Below are positions 1 through 13,148 of a DNA stretch of 64,000 nt, one piece after another. The notes under the pieces are model-generated. The model made no database searches and was not told where the DNA came from. It was given only the letters and a program-made list of their open reading frames with translations. Source of the DNA: Paramyrothecium sp. XJ0827 (lineage: Eukaryota > Ascomycota > Sordariomycetes > Hypocreales > Stachybotryaceae); NCBI GenBank assembly GCA_020881915.1, contig JAJFPB010000001.1, positions 2,418,001 to 2,482,000 on the forward strand, written 5' to 3'. A program made the position numbers and the translations under genes. Each line of letters starts with the position of its first letter. The first letter of the stretch is position 1.

Positions 1-240
1 TTATAATGATTTAAGTCTTTATATAATAGATATATATATAAGAGACTTTCCGGAAGTATTATATATAGCTGGCCTTGTAATATTTCTGAAGGTCTTAAAA
101 AACCCTAAAAAGGTTGGCTAGGGCCTAGGTTTTTTTCTTAGTTAATTTCAGATAGGAATCTATTTTTAGATTCCTTATTAGTAGTATTCCTATATATATA
201 GGAAAGAGGCTCTTTTAGTTTAATAGTTACCTCTAGGCTA
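1..240 (-). pseudogene. hAT transposase fragment, middle exon, truncated by the window edge
   Basis: This stretch matches, with scattered C/T and G/A differences, the eighth exon of the complete hAT transposase at 28,364-28,680 in the same orientation. The shared blocks include the 'gctggccttgtaatatttct' segment and the reverse complement of the codons for LEATIELKEPLSYIY. Several codons have become stops by CAG/CGA to TAG/TAA type changes, so it is a dead RIP-altered copy. It continues beyond the left edge. Its right end is fused head-to-head to a second hAT fragment near position 240. Confidence 0.85.
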
Positions 241-1450
241 AGAGCCCCTATTTTATATATATAGGAATATAGCTAATAAGGAACTTGAAAATATCTTCCT
301 TTCTAATCTTAATTAGGCTAAAACCAAGGCTCTAGTAGCCCTATTTAAGGTCTTCCTAAGGCCTTTAATTTAGCTATAGGGTTAGCTATATATAATGCTC
401 CCTAAAAGTCTCTTATATATAGATATATTATATGAGGACTTAAATAAATATTAATTAAAATATACTTTCTATACTAGTAATAATAGCTATAAATAATATA
501 TAAGTTATTTACTATATTATTATTAGTTTATTAATTTTTCTTTTTTTATTTATATATATATTATTTACTAACTTATATATAGAGGAATTTCTATAGTTAT
601 TTAGTATCTTCTATTAGTAAAGGCCTAGCTAAACTAGAGAAATATTTCCCTAATAAGCTACTAGCTAGGGGCCCTAAGGGCCCAGCTACTTATAAGTCCT
701 ATTTATTAGTACTTGTATTAGATCCCCGGCATTAATTACGGTATTTTATAGAGCCTGGCCTCTTAGCTTACTATTCGAATATTAAATTAGATATTATGAA
801 GCTAATTATAGCTAAATATAATAAGTAAGTAGATTCCCTAGTTCCTAGCGATATATATAGCTATAGATATCTAATACTAATATTATTTATAGGCTTAAAG
901 GGCCTAATAAGGCCCCTAATATTACTATATCTTTTAATAAATTAGGGGATAATAATACTAGGCCTTTATTAACTAAAGTATCTTTAATTACCTTAAATAA
1001 TAACTTATATATTTATAAAATAGTAGCTAATAATAAATTATTATCTTATTTAAAAGGTAAATATAATCCGAAGGATATAAGTTATTTTATTATATATATA
1101 TTATTATTTTATTACTATTATTTACTAATATTATAATAGATTAATATATTAGATTAGTAAAAGCTTAATATTAAGTAGTTTCCTACTTTATTTATATTAG
1201 CTAGGTATTATTTAGTTATTCTAGCTATATTAGCTACTATAGAGGCTACTTTCTCTACTAGTAATAATATTATTACTAAGTAGAGATCTTAATTATATTT
1301 AAGAAAAGAATCAGGGAGATTATTTTATTAAAGAGTTAGAAATATAGGGATTATAAGAACTTAAAGAAAGATTTTTTATAATTTTCTAGGATTTATTATA
1401 GTCTTATTTACTTAATTTAAATTTAAATTTCTTTTAAAACTTATTAGCTT
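240..1450 (+). pseudogene. hAT transposase relic, C-terminal half, second hAT subfamily
   Basis: Read on the plus strand this resembles the C-terminal part of the hAT transposase, but it is closer to the copy at 33,540-34,200 than to the complete element at 26,677-31,775. The last exon is recognisable at about 1,130-1,400, with decayed equivalents of the dimerisation segment containing FSTSNNIITKQRS and of the tail KSWKYRDF. Remnant introns with (TA)n tracts separate the exon-like blocks. Many stops are present. The N-terminal half is missing. Confidence 0.8.
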
Positions 1451-1554
1451 CTAAGTAATTATAAGATTTAGGAAATTCTATAGTAGTAATTATTAAGAAA
1501 ATAAATAGTTCTAGTAATATTATTATATATTATAATTATATAATATATATATAT

Positions 1555-1795
1555 AGTAAGTTAATTAGTATAGCAAGTTAATTAAAAATCCCTTATTCTA
1601 TACCTTAATTAATTAATTAAATAATTTACTATAACTAGCTATATTAAACTTAATTTAAGAAACTAATATTAATCTTATACTTTAAGTCCTTTAAAAACCC
1701 CCAAAATTAAGCCTATAATGCATTTTATAAATATATTAGGTCCTATATAGTACCCTACGTGATTATAAGTAAGGTATACCTTCCTAATATAATAC
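1555..1795. mobile_element. Probable Fot1/pogo-type element end
   Basis: Positions 1,560-1,680 are the inverted, diverged counterpart of 33,360-33,480, the end of the Fot1-like relic. Shared blocks include 'gttaattaaaaatccctta' and the following run of 'ttaattaattaa'. The segment 1,680-1,795 is less A/T-rich than its surroundings and holds no coding sequence I can recognise. It stops where a hAT element begins at 1,796. Confidence 0.45.
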
Positions 1796-1859
1796 TAGGC
1801 TTAGGAAATAGGTTAATCTAATATAACCTAAAATAGGTTATTATTATATAATAAAATAT

Positions 1860-2700
1860 AAATAACTATATAATAAGCTATATAATATATATATAGGCTT
1901 AGATATATTTATATAAATTCTATATATAATTATAATATATATAGTAGCTTATATTTTATATAGTTATATATAAAATCTCTATATATAGTACTTTTAAAAT
2001 AAAATAATTCCTTGAGCTCTAATTTATTCTAAAATATATTCTATTATAAATAGCTATATAACTAGCTATAGAAAATATATATAGATTTATTAAAATCTAT
2101 ATAAATACTATATATAATGATAATATATATAATATTTTCTAAAGTATATATTTATATATACTATAGCTATATATAGTACTTTAAAAATTAAATAACTCCC
2201 TACGGTCTAATTTACTTTAAACTTTAATTTATTCTAAATAGCTATATAAATAGGTATAGAGAATATATATAGTCTTATAAATATTTATATAAATTCTATA
2301 TATAATTATAATATATATAGTAGTTTCTATTTTATAAACTTATATATAATATAGCTATATATAGTATTTTTAAAATTCTACAATTCCTTAGGCCCTAATT
2401 TACTTTAAATTTTACTTTATTCTAAATAGCTATATAACTAGCTATAGTAAATATATATAGCCCTATAAATACTTATATAAATATTATATTTAATTATAAT
2501 ATATATAGGAATTTCTATTTTATATATTTCTATATAGTATAGCTATAAATCGTACTTTTAAAGCTAGATAATTTCTAAAGCTCTAATTTACTCTAAAATA
2601 GACTTTATTCTCTTTTCTTTTATAATTAATTTATTATAATAGCTATAAATATATAAGAATACATATAAATATATATATAAATCTAGCTATATAAATACAA
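1860..2700. repeat. Diverged tandem repeats of roughly 180-190 bp in the hAT subterminal region
   Basis: Four to five degenerate units recur here. Each has a block near 'tatagctatatatagtactt', then 'attccttaagctctaattta', then 'aaatagctatataactagc' and a 'tataattataatatat' tract. The same unit recurs at the ends of the other hAT copies: 10,430-10,870, 11,500-11,850, 25,900-26,330, 26,930-27,470 and 31,150-31,560. It is therefore part of the hAT element rather than a separate satellite. Confidence 0.7.
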
Positions 2701-4254
2701 ATAATTTCCTAATTAGAAAATAATCTACATTTAGTTAATATCTAGTTTTAGCTACATGACTAGCTGCATTTACTATAGGGACCTTTATTAGTGCCTGCAT
2801 TAGCTATAATAACTATAAGACCTACTATAAGGGAACTCTAAGTTCCTTATTATTGCCAAGGCAGCTAAAAATGCTAGCAGATAAAATAGGAAGGAATTGA
2901 TTTCTAATACTTAGAAATAGGAAATTCTTGATTTTTAAAGAGAAAAGAATTCCTAGGAAATAGTAGGGAGGAAATTTCTATAAAAAAAGACTTAATTCCT
3001 CTCTAAAAATCCTATTATTCTTTACCAAGCAACTATCTATTTACTTAACTACTATCTATCTATTATAACTACTCTATTTTCCATATATATCTATATATAT
3101 ATATTTAATATATCTAACTATTTAGACGACCTTCAATCTATTAGTAGCTCTAAGGCCTCTATGCCTAATACCTAGCTAATTACAGACCCTATAGAGGCCT
3201 CAACTATTTCCCTTATAGAATTTAATTCTAGTAGGGACCTAGAAGAGACCCCTAGGGCCCCTGAGACCCCTAGGGCCCCTATATCTACTAGTAGCTTAGC
3301 AGCTGTAATAGCTGCTTTTTTAACCCTAAATATTAACTAGTACCTACATTAGCATATATATTTATAAATAACATATTTACTAGGACTCTTTTACCTTATA
3401 ATAATGGTAAGGAAAGAGAAGTCCTATATAAATATACTATATAAGTTCTTTCTTTTAATATTATATATACTATTTTCTTCTCTTTTTTTATAGATATATA
3501 TATATAACGAGATTACTTATTATATACTTATATATATATATATATATAGGTATAATTTTCAAGCTACTTATAAAGCTAGGAAATTAAATTTAGTTCATTT
3601 AAATCTAGCCCAGCATTATTAAAATAATCACCCTGAAATTGCCTATAATAAAAAAATAGAATTAGTTAAAAAGAGAAGTAAGTTATACTCTATTTTCCCT
3701 ATTTCTTATATAATATATATTATATATATTATATATATATACTAATTTAATATAGAAGCCGACCTTTTAAGCCTAACTACTACTAGCTCTATAATACCTT
3801 AAACCCCTAGTAAATGCCCTAGGGATATTATAGCTATAGCAAATCGATTTTCTAAAAAGGAAGCCCTTAATAGGGTACTAAATTTTCTTATAGAAAATAA
3901 TATCTTGTTTAATATAATAGATTCGCTAGCTTTTTAAAGCCTATTATTCTATTATAATAAAATAAGTAAGTAAGAATTTCTATTTATTTATATTAGTATT
4001 TACTTTCCTTTATATATATAATATATATACTAATATATTATATATAATATAGTCAGGCCCCTATTATTAATAGGAAGAAAATACAATTATTATTATCTAA
4101 TACCTTCGAAAAGGGCCTTAGGGCCCTAAATAGCTACTTTGAAGATAATATTTGAAGTAATGGGGCATTTTCTCTTACATTTAATATCTGGTCTTCAAAT
4201 ACAGGGGCTTCCTATCTAGGAATTATTACTATTTTCCTAGATAGTAGTTTTACC

Positions 4255-4654
4255 TAGGCTTGGGAAGATAAGTTAACCAAAAATAAGTTAACTTAACTTA
4301 AGTTAACTTAACTTAAATTAAGTTAACTTAAATTAACTTATAACTTATTTTAAGTTAACTAAAAATAAGTTAACTAAGAATAAGTTAACTTATCTTAAAT
4401 TAACTTAAGTTAACTTAAAATAAGTTAATTACTAGGGCTTTTATATATAAAAGAAGATATAATTTATATTATATAGTACTATATAAGATATCTAGTTATA
4501 TAAAAACCTTTATATAATACTTTAATTTAAATTAAATAGATTTTATTTTATTTATTACTAACTTAAAATAAGTTAATTAAAAATAAGTTAACTTAAATTA
4601 AGTTAACTAAAAATAAGTTAATAAGTTAATTAGTTAACTTAATTCCCAAGCCTG
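4255..4654. mobile_element. Small non-autonomous hAT-type element (AAGTTAACTT family), 400 bp
   Basis: Ends are TAGGCTTGGGAAG (first base C to T by RIP) and TTCCCAAGCCTG. An exact 8-bp target duplication GTTTTACC lies at 4,247-4,254 and 4,655-4,662. Both flanks of the insert are full of short palindromes built on AAGTTAACTT. There is no coding potential. It is inserted in the exon-4 equivalent of a hAT transposase relic, and the intact hAT copy at about 29,550 shows the same site unfilled. Confidence 0.93.
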
Positions 4655-5332
4655 GTTTTACCCTACATTATAAGCTTATAAGTAAGTTATTTTCTTTATA
4701 AAATTATTTACTATTTTATTATTATATTATATATAATAATATATATATATATAGCTAATTTCTATATAGGCTTTAATAAACTTCAAGAGGCTTATATAGG
4801 CCTTAATATCTATAAGGAATTCCTATTTACTCTATGCCCTTATTCTAGTATTATAGAATATACTATTTTAAGGTAAGTTTTCTATTTTCCCTTTATTATA
4901 TTATATTATCTATATTATATTATATATATAGATATATATATATATAACTAACTATATAATAGTATTACTAGGGATAATACTACAAACAATAATACCTTTT
5001 TACAAGCTTATAAATCGAATTTAAATATTAATGGAAAATTAATAACTTTTAAGGCTAATATTTAATATGCAGTATATATAATTAATTTAGTAGCACAAGA
5101 TGTATTATTAGATTTTCCTTTATTCAAAAAAACAGCTACTAATTTGTCTATATATATTTATTCTACTATAGATAAATTAAATAGAGATCTAGTAGTAGAA
5201 ATAGAAGATATAGATTTAAAAGGTATATTATTTTCTATATATTTCCCCTTAAGTCACTCATATATATAATAACTCTTATATATAGATCTTCTAAACCAAA
5301 TTCATTAAATAGCCTCTCTTATAAAATATAGT

Positions 5333-5473
5333 TAATATGTAATAATATATTATGTAATATATTATAAGCTATTAGACTTATATTAGCTTCCTATATAGTT
5401 TATAGCTAGTTCTCTATAAATAAACAATAGATTAAGCTTTTTATATTTTATTTTCTTACTATAATATATAATA
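5333..5473 (+). repeat. Gypsy LTR, 141 bp
   Basis: Same length as, and collinear with, the two LTRs of the full gypsy element at 14,141-23,670. Nearly all differences are CpA to TpA or TpG to TpA. It starts exactly where hAT homology stops. Confidence 0.85.
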
Positions 5474-6813
5474 ATTAGTAGTAATTATACTTGTATAAAG
5501 GCTTTATATTACTTATTAACTATAAATTAAGTAATAGGCCTTTAATTATTTATTAATTACTATCTAACAATATTATCTATTAATTACTATTTATTAAGAA
5601 CCTATTACTTATTATTTATTAATTAATAATTTATTAATTTAGTTTATTTACTTTATTTATTTAATAATCTATATTAATAAATAAACTTATAAATATTCTA
5701 TATTTAATATATTAGTTATTATATTTTCTAAAGTATTTTCTACTTAATTATATTCTTAATTATTAATATATATTAAATATTTATTTTCTAATTAATTATA
5801 ATAATTAATACCTAGAAATTAATTATTAAATTAATATTAAATATCTACTAATATAAAATAATTTATAATTAATTTATATTATTATTAGTTAAGTATTAAA
5901 TATTATTTAATTTATATAAGCTATTAAATTAATTATTTATTAAAAATATAATTTATTTTCTAATTCTTTAATAAATAAATTAGTACTTTATTATTATATT
6001 ACTACTTCTTTCATATAATAATTTATTATCTCTTACTTATTTATATTTACTAAAAAATATAAGTAAAGTAAGTAATTATATTAATTATTATAAGTTTATA
6101 ATATTATTTTAATTATATTTTATTATAAAAATATAATTAAAAAAGTACTAGTAGTTTCTATTTATAATTAGTAATAAATAATAATTATAGAACTACTTAA
6201 GAAGTATAATAATATAAAATAAATAAAGACTTTAATACCTATAATATTAATTAATTATATTTTTATAGTAATTACTTTAGTAGATCTATAATTATTTATA
6301 ATTCTTATTATATTATTTAAAATAAATTTACTTATACTTTACTAATTATTATTATTAATACTTATATTATATAAACTAATTAATATTAATTTATAAATTA
6401 ATAAGTCCTTTAGGCCCTAAATAATTGTAAATAAATAAAAATTTAAATTTAGGAATTATTACTTAAATATAATAAGTATATATTTTAAGAAAAAAAATCT
6501 AGGTATTTAATTTAATTAATAATAAATAATAGGAAGTATTAAATATAAAATATAATATAAGTTTTTAATAATAAAGAAGTTTTCTTTAATAAATTTTAGT
6601 AATAACTTAATAATTAATAAAATAAAAAATATACTTCTATTAATATATAAAATCTTAGATTTATTAAATTAAATAATAAATAGTATTATTATAAGATCTA
6701 TAAATATTATTTAATATAAGAGATATTTTCTTAATAATAAATAATTATTTTATATTAATTAAAAGAACTTAATAAATAAAATTATAAATTTAAATTTCTA
6801 TAAATATAATATA

Positions 6814-6921
6814 ATAAATAAGTTATATATAATAATTATAATAAATAAGTTATATATAATAATTATAATAAATAAGTTATATATAATAATTATAATAAAT
6901 AAGTTATATATAATAATTATA
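6814..6921 (+). repeat. Perfect tandem repeat, 4 x 27 bp
   Basis: A 27-bp unit, ending in 'tatatataataattata', occurs four times without a mismatch. The collinear region of the gypsy copy near 22,150 has only one unit. The expansion therefore happened in this copy, after or late in its RIP decay, because the units are identical. Confidence 0.95.
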
Positions 6922-8352
6922 ATAAATAACTAATATTATAGCCTTAAATAATTAATTAATATAATAAATAATATTAGTAATATAATAATTTATATAGTAA
7001 CTTAAATAATAATAACTTATTTAATAATAAATATAATAAATATAATTATAATAACTATAAATAATATTCCTAGAATTATTTTAAAAGAAAATAGTACTTT
7101 TATTAAGTAATAACTTATATAAATTAAATATAGATTTTAATATTAAGTTTAGTAAATTATTAAAACCTAAGTTTAAAATAAAGATTATTAAAGTTTTTTA
7201 ATTTAATATTAAAAAAAAAAGAAAATATTTTTATTAAGATATAATATATTACTTCTAAGATATATTTATATTTATTAAATTACTTAAAGATACTATAACT
7301 ATAAATTATTATTACTAGATATATAAGTAAATAATATAATTACTTTAAAATAAGGCTCTTAATTAATATAGGGAATCCCTTATAAATATATATATATATA
7401 TATTATTATTATTATAAATTATTATTATAACTTTAAACTAATATACTTATAAAGTAATTTTAAATAAATATAAGTAAAATCTAGAAAAATTTTAATATTT
7501 TTAATTTAATTTAATAAAATATTATTATAATAACTTTATATATATATTTACTATATAAATTACTTATTTTATTAAAATATATTATATAAAAGATAATAAA
7601 GTAGTTATAATATAAATCTATAATTATATTAATTTATAATTTTAAATAGAAATTACTTAATCTTAATTATAAATATATATATATAAATAGCTTTAAGAGA
7701 TTAATAAGAAAGCTAATACTTAGTATAATTAATTAGAATTAATATATATATATTATAATAAAGGGAGATTAAGTAATATATATTTTATTAATAAATAGTA
7801 ATAATATACTTAACTAAACTAATATTAGATCTAATTTCTATATTAACCTTAATTAGGGAACTAAATTAATAATTAGATATATTAGAAATAAAATTAATTT
7901 ACTAATAATTAAGTAAATTAGTAATTTATTAATTATAATAAAGTATAAAATATATATTATATGAATAATTAATATATAGTTCTAATAAATAATAAATATT
8001 ATAATAATATATTATAATATAATAAAAGAAATAATAGCTAATATAATATTATAATAATACTAGAATAAAGATTATAAAACTAAATAATATAATTTAGGTA
8101 ATTTAAGAGAAAGATTAATTAAATCTAAATAGTAAAGAATATTAATATTATTATTTCCCTTAATAATAAAGATATATTATAAATACTTAAAGATAATCTA
8201 GAATATACTTATATAAATAATAAGAAAATAATATTAAATAATTTATTTTCTAATAATATTAATAGTAATAAAATTATAATAATTATAATAGAAGTTATTT
8301 TTATTTTACGTAACTAATATATTTATTAATATTATTTTCTTAAGTTTAGTAG

Positions 8353-8480
8353 TAATTAGGTATAGGAAAGTAGTTAACTACTAACTAATTAACTACTTTT
8401 TAGTGAACTTAAAAGTAATTAACTTAAAAGTAGTTAACTAAAGTTATTAGTAATTAATTATTAAATATAGCTATATATAT
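8353..8480. mobile_element. Fragment of a hAT-type small element (GTAGTTAACTAC family)
   Basis: It begins TAGGTATAGGAAAGTAGTTA, a RIP-altered match to CAGGCATGGGAATGTAGTTA at 24,133, and continues with TAGTTAACTA palindromes. I could not find a clean right end or target duplication, so it is probably truncated. Confidence 0.5.
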
Positions 8481-9291
8481 ATAGTTTTACTTATTATATA
8501 ATATATAATAAATGAAATATTATAGGCTTTATAATATAATTATTTAATATAAAAAGCTATAAAATTAAGAAAAAAGAAAAATCTAAGTTTAAGAGATATT
8601 AAGATCTACTATAAGCTTTATTACTATATAGAAAGTAGTTAAAAATATACTAAATAATTTATATATATATATTATATAAGGACCTACTATATAATATTTT
8701 TCTAGACTTATAATATTACCTTAGAGCTCTAAATAATTATATTTAATATAGAAATCTCTAAAAGTCTCTAAAGTTAGAAATTAGAGCTTAAGAGATATAA
8801 GGATCTAATATAAGCCATAATACTATATATAAAATATATAGTAGGCTATAAAATATTTTATAAATATATAAGAGACTATATTTTTTAAGTATAAAGTAGA
8901 CTAAAGTTATATATTTAGTTTATTATATTATAATATATTTCTAGGTATTTAAGAAGTAATAAAAAGGACTATTTTATTAATATATTTATATACTTCTTAA
9001 TTAATAATACTTTCTTATTATTTATATAATAACTAAGAAGAAGAACTAAGTAATAACTAATAAAGAATTTATTAGAGCTAAAACTAAGACTAAATTACTT
9101 AAATAACTTAAAGATAGTTCTTAGATATTAAATATAATCCTTAAATAAAAAAAAGAAAATTATAATATTATTAATATAAATATAAGTATATAACTTATAG
9201 GGCTAAAATTAATAATTAATTTATTATTATATACAAGTAAGTAAGTTTTTAAAATCTATAAGAATAATTAATATATCTATATTATATTATC

Positions 9292-9364
9292 ATTAGTTGT
9301 TATTATTATTAGTTATTAACCGCCTATAGAGGTACCACACTGCCTTACGCAGATAGATAGAGAA
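9292..9364. repeat. Copia-like LTR fragment, left part (continues at 9,706-9,765)
   Basis: The block with 'cctatagaggtaccacactg' and the continuation after the inserted small element recur in altered form at 41,590-41,660 and 45,384-45,530. This indicates a dispersed LTR-like repeat of about 140 bp with A/T-rich TGTTATTATTA-type ends. No coding domain can be tied to it, so the superfamily is a guess. Confidence 0.35.
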
Positions 9365-9453
9365 CAGGCTTGGCAAGCCAGGTTAACCTATTCCAGGTTA
9401 ACCTAAAATAAGTTAAACCTAAAATAGGTTAACCTAAAATAAGTTATTTCTAT

Positions 9454-9488
<35 letters not shown>

Positions 9489-9697
9489 TAAAGCCCTATT
9501 ATATAATTATATATTATTAGAGCTTATAAATATAAAAAGAGATATTTTATATATATTATTTAATTATATATTAAATATAATATAGATAACCTAAAATAGG
9601 TTAATCTAAAATAAGTTAACCTAAAATAGGTTAAACCTAAAATAGATTAATCTAAAATAGGTTATAGGTTAATAGGTTAACCTGTTTCCCAAGCCTG
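9365..9697. mobile_element. Small non-autonomous hAT-type element (GGTTAACC family), 333 bp
   Basis: Ends are CAGGCTTGGCAAGCCAGG and TTTCCCAAGCCTG. An exact 8-bp target duplication ATAGAGAA lies at 9,357-9,364 and 9,698-9,705. GGTTAACC/GGTTAAACC boxes fill both ends. The A/T core is shared in inverted orientation with the element at 13,149-13,466. The related repeat at about 45,465 shows the site unfilled. No open frame. Confidence 0.93.
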
Positions 9698-9765
9698 ATA
9701 GAGAATCAAGCTTTTATATATATATTTCCTAATAATTACTAATAATCTATAATAATAATATTAAA

Positions 9766-10333
9766 TTACTTAAGATCTCTATAAGTAATAATTATAAATT
9801 ACTACTTATAATTTAGTCTAATAAAGAATTAGTAAAAAATAGATCTTATATTAATAATAGTAATAAATCTAGAACTAAATAATAATTATATAAGATTTTC
9901 TTATTATAGTAGAAAATAAATATTTAATATAGTTATATTATTAAGGCTATAAAGATTAATTATAATATAGCCCTTAGGTTTACTATTAATCTTTTATTAG
10001 ATTATAAAAACAAATATTATAAAAGGAGATAGTAAGTAATAGTAGATTATATATCTTAATATATATAGAGAATCTAAAGTATTTTTAATATTCTTTTTAT
10101 TATATAAGCTAATAAAATAGAGCTTATATACTATTTTTTCTTTATACTAATTAAGAACTAAATTAATAAGTATTTACTTTTTCTTTACTTAATTATTTTT
10201 TTTTCCTTAGATAATATATTTATTAATAATTTATATAAAAGTACTCTTAATTTCTAAAGTCTTTATATTAATATATATATTATTAGGAAGTTTAGTTTCT
10301 TTAGTTATTATTTAATTTATTTCTAAAAAAAAA
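9766..10333. other. A/T-rich decayed sequence, nothing recognised
   Basis: RIP-like composition with dense TA and stops in all frames. I found no terminal repeat, no conserved domain and no match to the hAT or gypsy copies in this window. Confidence 0.5.
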
Positions 10334-10870
10334 CAGGGTTAGCAACGTAGGTTAACCTATTCCAGGTTAACCTAATATAACCTACAATAGGTTATTATTA
10401 CATAATAAAATATAAATAACTATATAATAAGCTATATATTATATATATAGATTTAGATATATTTCTATAAGTTCTATATATAATTATAATATATATAGTA
10501 ACTTATATTTTATATATTTATATATAAAATCTCTATATATAGTACTTTTAAATTATAATAATTCCTTAAGCTCTAATTTACTCTAAAATATATTCTATTA
10601 TAAATAGCTATATAACTAGCCATAGAAAATATATATAGATTTATTAAAATCTATATAAATACTATATATAATTACAATATATATAATATTTTCTAAAGTA
10701 TATATTTATATATACTATAGCTATATATAGTACTTTAAAAATTAGATAACTCCCTAAGGTCTAATTTACTCTAAACCTTAATCTATTTTAAATAGCTATA
10801 TAAATAGCTACAGAAAACATATATAGTCCTATAAATATTTATATAAATTCTATATATAATTATAATATAT

Positions 10871-11498
10871 CAGGGTTGGGAAGATTAGTTAACTAAAAAT
10901 TAGTTATTCTGAATAACCAGGCTTGGGAAGATTAGTTAACTAAATTTTAGTTATTCTGAATAACTAATAAATAACTAAAATTTAGTTAACTAAATTTTAG
11001 TTAGTTATTTTTAGAAGCTTTTTAAAAAACCTTATATAATAAGGGGCTTATATTATATTATCTATTTTATAGCTTTTATATATATTAGACTTTAATCCCT
11101 TTATTATAAGCTATATATAGTATTTATATATATAATAGATCTTTATACATAGCTATATATATATAATAATATTAGCTGAATAAATTTTAGTTATTCTGAA
11201 TAACTAATGAATAACTAAAAATTAGTTAACTAATTTTTATTCAGAATAATTTTTAGTTAACTAAAAATTAGTTAACTAAAATTTAGTTAGTTATTTTTAG
11301 TAACTTTTTAAAAGCTCTTATATGTATATATAAGCTTATATAATATTATTTATATTATTATCTTTATATATACTAGAATTAATACCTTTATTATAAGCTA
11401 TATATTATATCTCTATATATAAAGGATTCTATTATATAGCTATATATATATAATAAAATTAACTAACTAAATTTTAGTTAACTAATTTCCCAAGCCTG
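10871..11498. mobile_element. Small hAT-type element (TTAGTTAACTAA family) with a second copy nested in it
   Basis: Outer ends are CAGGGTTGGGAAGATTAG (10,871) and TTTCCCAAGCCTG (to 11,498), with the 8-bp duplication TAATATAT at 10,863-10,870 and 11,499-11,506. A second start, CAGGCTTGGGAAGATTAG, lies at 10,918, so another member of the same family inserted inside. I could not find the inner right end. TTAGTTAACTAA palindromes recur throughout. There is no coding sequence. Confidence 0.85.
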
Positions 11499-13148
11499 TA
11501 ATATATATAGTAGGTTCTTTTTCATTAATTTATATATAATATAGCTATATATAGTACTTTTAAAATTCTATAATTCCTTAGGCTCTAATTTACTCTAAAC
11601 TTCACTCTATTTTAAATAGCTATATAGCTAGCTATAATAAAAATCTATAGCCCTATAAATATTTATATATATTTTATATATAATAATAATATATATAAGA
11701 GTTTCTATTTTATACATTTCTATATAATATAGCTATATATAGTACTTTTAAAGTTAAATAATTCCTTAAGCTCTAATTTACTCTAAATTACTATCTATTT
11801 TAAATAGCTATATAACTAGCTATATAAATTCTATAAAAATAAAAGAAAAAAGTACTATATAATACTAATTTAAATCCTCCTTTAAACTCTTAAAATCCCT
11901 ATATTTCTAGCTCTTTAATAAAATTAATTCCCTAACTATATCTAAATATAATCTAGACCTTTGCTTAGTAATAATATTATTACTAGTAGAAAATATAGCC
12001 TTAATAGCAGCAGATGTAGCTAGACTAGCTAGATAATACCTAATTAATATAGATAATATAGGAAATTAATTAGTATATAATTTCTACTAAGCTAATATAT
12101 TAGTCTATATAATAATTAGTAAAAATAAAATAATAATAGTATAAAATAGGGAAAAGTAAAGAAAAATAGGGAAATATAGAATAAATAACTTATATACTTA
12201 AGAATATATTTATCTTTAAAATATAAAGATAATTTATTACTATTATTAGTATTATCTATATATAATTTATTTCCTAAGGTAGGCGTAGAGCCTTTAGAAG
12301 ATATAGGCCTAGGGCTATTATCTACTAGTTTATTAAAAGATATAGTAGTATTAGAAGGCCCTTTAAGCTTATAAATAATATTAGTTATATATATATATAT
12401 TATAAGGAATTTACTTACTTATTATATTCTACTATAATTAGCTTAATAGCATCTAATTTAATAGTAGGATAATAATATAATATTTCCCTAGGTTCCAAAT
12501 ACCGTAGTCAATACCTAGGATCCAATATAAGGGCTATTATATAGGACTTATAGCTAGTAAGACCCTTAGGGCCCCTAGCTACTAGCTTATTAGGGAAATA
12601 TTTCTCTAATTTAGCTAGGCCCTTAGAAATAGAGGATCCTAAGTAGGTAAAAAAGTCCCCCTAAATATATATATTAGTATATATAATAATAATAATAATA
12701 AAAATAGGAAAATAACTTACATATTCCTTATAATTAGGATTAGTAACTATTTTAGTACACTTTTCCTTATAATAATTTAAGTCCTTATATAATAGATATA
12801 TATATAAGAGACTTTCCGGAAGTATTGTATATAGCTGGCCTTATAATATTTCTAAAGGCCTTAAAAAAACCCTAAATAGGTCGGCTAGGGCCTAGGTTTT
12901 TTCTTAGTTAATTTCGGTTAGGAATATATTTTTAAATTCCTTATTAGTAGTATTCCTATATATATAGGAAAGAGGCTCTTTTAATTTAATAGTAGCCTCA
13001 AGCATAAAAAAGTCAAATTCCAATGGGTTACTATATCTATATAATATTATTAGTAATTATATTATATTATATATATATATATATATATATAAGGGAATTA
13101 GAAATAACTTACCTATAGGAATTCGTTGTTTTTTAGTTTCTAAATTAT

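Larger units (their letters stand above)
1796..5332 (+). mobile_element. hAT element relic (copy D), 5' two thirds, cut by a gypsy LTR
   Basis: The relic begins with a RIP-altered terminal repeat (TAGGCTTAGGAAATAGG, compare CAGACTTGGGAAACAGG at the upstream end of the complete hAT). Subterminal repeats run to about 2,700 and the promoter-proximal region lies at 2,800-3,110. The transposase start is at about 3,111, where MSNYSDD is readable with its ATG changed to ATA. Exon-like blocks equivalent to exons 1-7 of the complete copy follow. It ends inside the exon-7 equivalent at 5,332, exactly where the LTR at 5,333 starts. It holds a 400-bp inserted element at 4,255-4,654. Many stops and lost splice sites show it is dead. 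Confidence 0.85.
5333..9290 (+). mobile_element. Ty3/gypsy retrotransposon relic, 5' LTR plus gag region, heavily RIP-altered
   Basis: The 141-bp LTR (5,333-5,473) aligns without gaps to the reverse complement of the LTRs at 14,141-14,281 and 23,530-23,670, differing mainly by C/T and G/A. It is followed by the same primer-site region (ATTAGTAGTAATT, ancestral TGGTAGCAATT) and by sequence collinear with the left half of the gypsy element at 23,529 downward. It is inserted in the hAT relic to its left. No open frame survives. The downstream boundary near 9,290 is approximate, and 8,340-8,880 contains other inserted repeat pieces. Confidence 0.8.
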
